Assembly: GCA_035306725.1 (NCBI GenBank)
Contig: DATGNN010000156.1
Location: 1 to 26,421 of the forward strand
Direction of reading: 5' to 3'
DNA length: 26,421 nt
Source: JAAYEB01 sp035306725
GTDB lineage: Bacteria; Fibrobacterota; Chitinivibrionia; Chitinivibrionales; Chitinispirillaceae
Below, in pieces: positions 22,301 to 26,421 of this stretch. The translations under genes and the position numbers were made by a program. Positions within the stretch are counted from its first letter, which is position 1. Each line of letters opens with the position of its first letter. Under the pieces are notes generated by a model, which worked only from the letters and a program-made list of their open reading frames with translations, did no database searches and was not told the origin of the DNA.

Positions 22301-23356
22301 CTAACTCAGTAATTTTTCCTCAGCAACATTTTCAATATTTAATTTAGTCTTAAATATGTATTCGAATTTATTGAGAATTTTATTTACTGGTTCGGTATCA
22401 AAAGGAATTCTTCCTGCAGCAACCCTTGAGTGGCCGCCTCCGCTTCCATCAAAAGCTCTTGCAATATTTTCTGCAATTGTTCCGGCAGAATCGGAATTTT
22501 TAGAACGAATTGAGTAAAAAATCTGATTTTTGAATATTCCTGAACAGATCATCCATTCAAGTTTCTCGAGACTATGAAACAAATCAGCCATTTCGGCAAT
22601 ATAATCAGGAGTAGTTACATTTCCCAGATGTGTGTATCCAACATCATTATAGCTGACAGCTGATTCTGCGGCACGGTGAATTATTTTAAAGAATTCAACA
22701 TCACGATCAGGGTTTTCAATTTTAGAAAGCTGCTTGTGTTCCATGATGTCGAAAAGAAATTTATAGCAATCAAGATCATCCTGAGAGACTTCACGGCGCA
22801 TATCTCCGGTATCGGTTTTAATGCCATAAAACAGTGCTGTCGCAAGCTTTGGTGAAATAGGACAATGTGCTTCAAGAAGATATTTTGTTACCAGTGTTGA
22901 AGTCGCACCGTAATTTTTCCTTATATCATAAAAATAAGGTGCATCTGGAGGAGGATTATTAGGGTGGTGATCCATAACAGCATGTACTGGCACTTCTGGT
23001 GAAAGGGATACATTGCCTTTTCCGGGAAAAGAGTCAACCAGAATAATCCTTTCAAAATCTTTTATTTCTGTGAGGACAAAAGGAACTGTCCGGATGTTGA
23101 GGAATCGGATCATTGCTCTGTTTTCTGCTCTGCCAACAAATCCGCCAAAGGAAATAACAGAGGATTTTATACCCCAGAACGATAGTAGATGAAATATCCC
23201 GAAAGCAGAAGCCAAACAGTCCGGGTCCGGATAATCGTGAGTAAGAATAAGTACTGTTGATGCTGGTACAATATGGTTTCGAAATGATTCCAGTTTTTCG
23301 GAAATATCACTGGAATGATGCTTCGGTGCAGAATTTTTATTATTTGATTCAGACAT
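22301..23356 (-). CDS. DHH family phosphoesterase (NrnA-like)
   Basis: A metal-dependent phosphoesterase of the DHH/DHHA1 superfamily, whose NrnA-type members degrade short oligonucleotides and pAp. Motif I is THDYPDPDCLASA (Asp44 and Asp46), motif II has Asp108 in ILVDSF, motif III is the signature MDHHPNN (Asp129, His130, His131), and motif IV lies around GIKTDTGDM. The DHHA1 domain ends with GGGHSRVAAGRIPF, the substrate-binding loop. All metal ligands are present. 351 residues is slightly longer than NrnA (about 320) with a polar 25-residue N-terminal extension. ATG 23356 lacks a clear ribosome binding site. It diverges from the metallophosphoesterase gene. Exact substrate (nanoRNA, pAp or c-di-AMP product) is not decidable from sequence. 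Confidence 0.9.
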   Translation of the reverse strand: MSESNNKNSAPKHHSSDISEKLESFRNHIVPASTVLILTHDYPDPDCLASAFGIFHLLSFWGIKSSVISFGGFVGRAENRAMIRFLNIRTVPFVLTEIKDFERIILVDSFPGKGNVSLSPEVPVHAVMDHHPNNPPPDAPYFYDIRKNYGATSTLVTKYLLEAHCPISPKLATALFYGIKTDTGDMRREVSQDDLDCYKFLFDIMEHKQLSKIENPDRDVEFFKIIHRAAESAVSYNDVGYTHLGNVTTPDYIAEMADLFHSLEKLEWMICSGIFKNQIFYSIRSKNSDSAGTIAENIARAFDGSGGGHSRVAAGRIPFDTEPVNKILNKFEYIFKTKLNIENVAEEKLLS

Positions 23357-23423
23357 TGTTGTTATTCATTATATTCAGCTGCAGTTCTTTAGAGCTGAGA
23401 ACATTGTATAATATTATATTTAA

Positions 23424-23452
23424 TTGTTTCGAAAAATATAGCATAATATAAT
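23424..23452 (+). promoter_or_regulatory. Sigma70-type promoter for the metallophosphoesterase gene
   Basis: A -35 box TTGTTT (23424-23429) is 17 bases from a perfect -10 TATAAT (23447-23452), about 55 bases before the start codon, in the divergent gap with the DHH gene. Confidence 0.6.
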
Positions 23453-23506
23453 ATATGATCCCTGCAGTTTATTGTATATATAACAGGATTTGTAAGGTTT
23501 TTGAAT

Positions 23507-24238
23507 ATGCGATATGCGGTAATTTCTGATATACATGGAAATGCAGAAGCTCTTGAAGCGGTTTTGCACGATATTGAAAAGCACTCAATCGATTCAATTG
23601 TTTGTCTTGGGGATATTGTTGGGTATTATCCAGATCCTGAACTGTGCATTGAATTAATAAAGAAATATTCGGATTTGTGTGTTGCCGGAAACCATGACTA
23701 TGCTGCAATAGGAAAAATAGATACCCAGAACTTTACCTATTTTGCATTTGCTGCCATGGAATGGACCAAGCAGAATATTTCCGAAAATGCCATAAAATTT
23801 CTGGAAACACTGCCTTTAACAGTCGAAAAAGACAATATGTTTTTTACGCATTCATCTCCTTCAAATCCTCAGGATTGGGTTTATGTTTTTCCGGATTCTG
23901 AAGAAACAGTTTTTGAGGCATTTAGCAGTCTTGTTTACCACATAAATTTTATCGGGCATACACACTGGCCTTCTATAATGATACAGGAAAAGGATCGTAT
24001 TATTCTTCATTCGGAGCATAGTATAAAAATCAATGAGAATAATTATTACCTTATAAATGTAGGAAGTGTAGGACAGCCAAGAGATTTTGATTCAAGGTCC
24101 TGTTATGCAATCTACGATTCAGATTCAAAAGAGTTATCGTTAACAAGAGTCGTTTATGATTACACGGTTACCCAGAAGAAAATAAATGACAATCACCTTC
24201 CCTTGTTTCTTGCTGAAAGGCTTAAACGGGGCAGATAG
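23507..24238 (+). CDS. Calcineurin-like metallophosphoesterase (YfcE/MJ0936-type)
   Basis: A compact two-metal phosphodiesterase. Motifs in order: SDIHGN (Asp8, His10), CLGDIVGYYPDP, AGNHD, FTHSS and GHTHWPS, all metal ligands of the family being present. VGSVGQPRD near residue 190 is the usual conserved turn of this subfamily. The 243-residue length is normal for the stand-alone MJ0936-like group, whose physiological substrates are mostly unknown. ATG 23507 is preferred; AAGG lies nine bases upstream. The in-frame TTG 23501 is possible. It is cytoplasmic and has its own promoter. It diverges from the DHH phosphoesterase, and the shared intergenic region suggests, without proof, coordinated nucleotide turnover. 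Confidence 0.88.
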   Translation: MRYAVISDIHGNAEALEAVLHDIEKHSIDSIVCLGDIVGYYPDPELCIELIKKYSDLCVAGNHDYAAIGKIDTQNFTYFAFAAMEWTKQNISENAIKFLETLPLTVEKDNMFFTHSSPSNPQDWVYVFPDSEETVFEAFSSLVYHINFIGHTHWPSIMIQEKDRIILHSEHSIKINENNYYLINVGSVGQPRDFDSRSCYAIYDSDSKELSLTRVVYDYTVTQKKINDNHLPLFLAERLKRGR

Positions 24239-24340
24239 TTAAAAGCAAAACTGTATCGATTCTTTTCTGATATTATTAGTATCAATTTCCAGCAGGTAGA
24301 AAAAACATGCTAACTTCTACATGTCCAATGATAAGGCTTT

Positions 24341-26421
24341 TTACGGAATCAGTTTTCTGGACAATTTATATATCTGACCTGTCACCAGAGGTATCAGACT
24401 GGTAATCAGAATCAAAATCCATCCAGATAATCCAGGATCATGTGTACCAAGTGCATCAGAAAGCCCTGGCAGATAGACGGCTATAAACAGAAGTAAGCTT
24501 CCCAAAAACAGTGTACCCCACAGGAATCGGTTTCTGGTAATTTCATTGAGAAAAATACCGGAATCATTCTGCCGCATATTGAAGACATGCCATAGTCGGG
24601 CGAAACCCAGAGAAATAAAGGAGACTGTGTTTGCCTGGTCGTGTGTAAATCCAAGTTTTTGTTCAGCAAGAAAATATGCTGTCAGGATTGTAGCACCAAT
24701 AATCAGCCCATAAATTACAATGGTAATCCAGCTTTGAATTGTCAATATTGATTCCTCAGGATCACGGGGTGGCCGATTCATAAGGTTTTGCGCACCTTTC
24801 CCCATACCCAGTGCTAATGCCGGGAATGTATCATTTACTGCGTTAATGTACAGAATCTGTAATGGTAACAGAGGAATGGGAAAACCGGAAATCGCAGTTA
24901 TTCCCACTGCCAGAATCTCTCCTGTATTTCCGGAGAGCAAATAGATTGTAAAGGCCCTGATATTAGTGAAAATAGCTCTTCCCTGTTCAACAGCTGCCAC
25001 AATTGTTGAAAATGCATCATCCTGGAGAACCATATCTGCAGCTTCTTTTGCTACATCCGTTCCCCGGCAGCCCATGGCAATTCCTATATCTGCTTTTTCG
25101 AGAGCAGGTGCATCATTCACACCATCACCTGTCATTGCTACAACCTTGTTGTTGCGGCGATGCAGATCAATCAGATTAAGTTTTTGTTGCGGACTCACTC
25201 GTGATAGAATCGCGGCATTAATAACTTTTTCTCTTTCCTGCTGCGACATTTTGTCTGGTGCGCGAATCTGATTTCCCTCAATAACAGATCCATTTTCTGC
25301 ACTCAAAAGACCTACTGCTTTTCCGACATTACGGGCGGTTATTGACTGATCACCAGTTACCATAACTACCCGTATACCTGCTTCCTGGCATTTACGGAGT
25401 GCTGTGCGTACAGACTGGCGAGGCGGGTCGACAAGTCCTATTATGCCAATAAATGTAAGTTTGTTGTAAGGGTCTGCATTGATATCGTTAATAAACTTTT
25501 CTGCAAGAGCAAGTATCCGGAACCCCTCATTGGCAAGATTATCTGAATTTTGTTCCCATTTCAACACTAAATTGCCGGACATTGAATTACTTTTATCGTA
25601 ACTAATGATTTTGGTACAATTCTGCAAAACAGCTGAAGTTGCACCTTTTACTGCTACGCGATACCGATTGTTTTCCAATTCATGAAATGTAGCCATCATT
25701 TTAATTTCCGGATCAAACGCTTCTTCTTTTACTCTTTTTTGTTTTTTGTTTAATTCTTCGAATGATATTTGAGCTTTTTCTCCGGCCACCAGCAGTGCGA
25801 TCTCCATAGGATCTCCGGAGACCTCAAGTTTTTCCAGATTATCCAGTTCTGCGTCATTGCATAATATTCCGATTTCAAGTGCAGTTACAAGGTTATTGTC
25901 TGATAAGGGATTGATTGTTTCACCTTTATATATGAAATTACCTTTTGTAGTAAGCCCTTCACCCGATAATTCATAATCACCATCAGGCAAAATGATACGT
26001 TTCAATGTCATCTGATTTTCAGTAAGGGTACCGGTTTTATCTGTACAGATTACACTTGTAGCACCCAGTGTTTCAACAGCTGCCAATTTTCTGATTAATG
26101 CGTTACGTTTTGCCATACGCCACATTCCCCGTGCAAGTGCTGCGGTTGCAACAATGGGTAAACCTTCAGGAACTGCTGCCACAGCCAGCGCAATAGCGAT
26201 TTCGATCATCATTCTCAGATTCCGTCCTGCTGCAATTCCTGAAACAGCTACAATAAGAGCAACAGCAAGAGTAAGCCAGACAAGCCATTTCCCGAGTTGG
26301 TCGAGTCTTCTTTCCATGGGAGTTGTTTGTTTTTGGGTTCCCGCTTCTTGTGCCAGAGCAGAGATGTTACCAAGTTCAGTATTCATTCCAGTTGCTACAA
26401 CAACACCTGCTGCAGTTCCCC
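24341..26421 (-). CDS. P-type cation-transporting ATPase, truncated at the right edge
   Basis: P2-type (Ca2+/SERCA-PMCA-like or Na+/K+-like) ATPase. The reading frame runs off the right edge: codons before ATG 26386 (GTAAGVVVATGMN) are coding, so the true start is outside. Visible parts: the end of the actuator domain, the helix with AAVPEGLPIVATAA, phosphorylation motif ICTDKTGTLTEN, nucleotide-binding domain with VKGAT, VMVTGDQ, the hinge MTGDGVNDAPALEKADIGIAMG, and the C-terminal cation ATPase domain with six helices (EILAVGITAISGFPIPLLPL, INAVNDTFPALALGMG). PEGLP in the fourth transmembrane helix and NAVND are the P2 ion-site pattern. It pumps a cation using ATP; selectivity is not certain. 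It stands apart from the metallophosphoesterase, which it converges on. Confidence 0.92.
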   Translation of the reverse strand, partial: GTAAGVVVATGMNTELGNISALAQEAGTQKQTTPMERRLDQLGKWLVWLTLAVALIVAVSGIAAGRNLRMMIEIAIALAVAAVPEGLPIVATAALARGMWRMAKRNALIRKLAAVETLGATSVICTDKTGTLTENQMTLKRIILPDGDYELSGEGLTTKGNFIYKGETINPLSDNNLVTALEIGILCNDAELDNLEKLEVSGDPMEIALLVAGEKAQISFEELNKKQKRVKEEAFDPEIKMMATFHELENNRYRVAVKGATSAVLQNCTKIISYDKSNSMSGNLVLKWEQNSDNLANEGFRILALAEKFINDINADPYNKLTFIGIIGLVDPPRQSVRTALRKCQEAGIRVVMVTGDQSITARNVGKAVGLLSAENGSVIEGNQIRAPDKMSQQEREKVINAAILSRVSPQQKLNLIDLHRRNNKVVAMTGDGVNDAPALEKADIGIAMGCRGTDVAKEAADMVLQDDAFSTIVAAVEQGRAIFTNIRAFTIYLLSGNTGEILAVGITAISGFPIPLLPLQILYINAVNDTFPALALGMGKGAQNLMNRPPRDPEESILTIQSWITIVIYGLIIGATILTAYFLAEQKLGFTHDQANTVSFISLGFARLWHVFNMRQNDSGIFLNEITRNRFLWGTLFLGSLLLFIAVYLPGLSDALGTHDPGLSGWILILITSLIPLVTGQIYKLSRKLIP

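Overview
The window is an AT-rich stretch of a bacterial chromosome with dense, mostly short operons. Several features point to a diderm (Gram-negative type) bacterium, probably an anaerobe or one rich in Fe-S proteins: a heptosyltransferase-like GT9 enzyme, a full-length three-domain NifU, a B12-binding-type radical SAM protein, and signal peptides on both small secreted proteins. An MglA-type GTPase with a roadblock partner, a DUF4388/PATAN protein, a TPR membrane protein and a Ser/Thr kinase together resemble the gene content of Fibrobacterota/Chitinivibrionia or deltaproteobacterial lineages. That placement is inference only; there is no rRNA or tRNA in the window to fix it.

Layout. 152-1397: polysaccharide deacetylase (-) diverging from a small zinc-ribbon membrane protein (+). 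1401-4054 (-): a polarity-type module, with an MglA-like GTPase carrying a very long Gln/Met/Pro-rich tail, an in-frame continuation of that tail behind a single TAA, and a roadblock/LC7 protein. 4205-7516 (-): a PATAN (DUF4388) protein and a TPR/zinc membrane protein. 7609-8912: ribosomal protein S20 with its promoter and terminator, flanked on both sides by decayed genes that I reconstructed from several frames. 9031-10648: two unrecognised genes around a non-coding stretch with a perfect hairpin. 10927-12168 (+): coiled-coil protein plus M23 endopeptidase. 12243-13334 (-): tail-anchored Ser/Thr kinase. 13446-17834 (+): an envelope-type operon of GT9, a small secreted protein, thioredoxin, radical SAM and GT2. 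18084-20281 (-): groES-groEL with promoter, candidate operator, structured leader and terminator. 20372-23356 (-): a second glycosyltransferase, NifU, a possible 40-residue ORF and a DHH phosphoesterase. 23507-24238 (+): metallophosphoesterase. 24341-26421 (-): a P-type cation ATPase running off the right edge.

How the genes may work together. MglA-like GTPase, roadblock protein, PATAN protein and Ser/Thr kinase are families associated with cell polarity, surface motility and signalling. The GT9, radical SAM, GT2 and M23 proteins suggest envelope construction. GroES/GroEL, thioredoxin and NifU are housekeeping proteostasis, redox and Fe-S assembly. The most unusual observations are: (1) the single in-frame TAA that splits the MglA-like protein from a 103-codon extension of the same composition; (2) a long-range paired leader just upstream of the groES ribosome binding site, together with a non-CIRCE palindrome at the promoter; (3) two unannotated multi-frame pseudogenes beside rpsT; (4) a compact GT9/thioredoxin/radical SAM/GT2 operon of unknown product. 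I saw no CRISPR array, insertion sequence, tRNA or rRNA.
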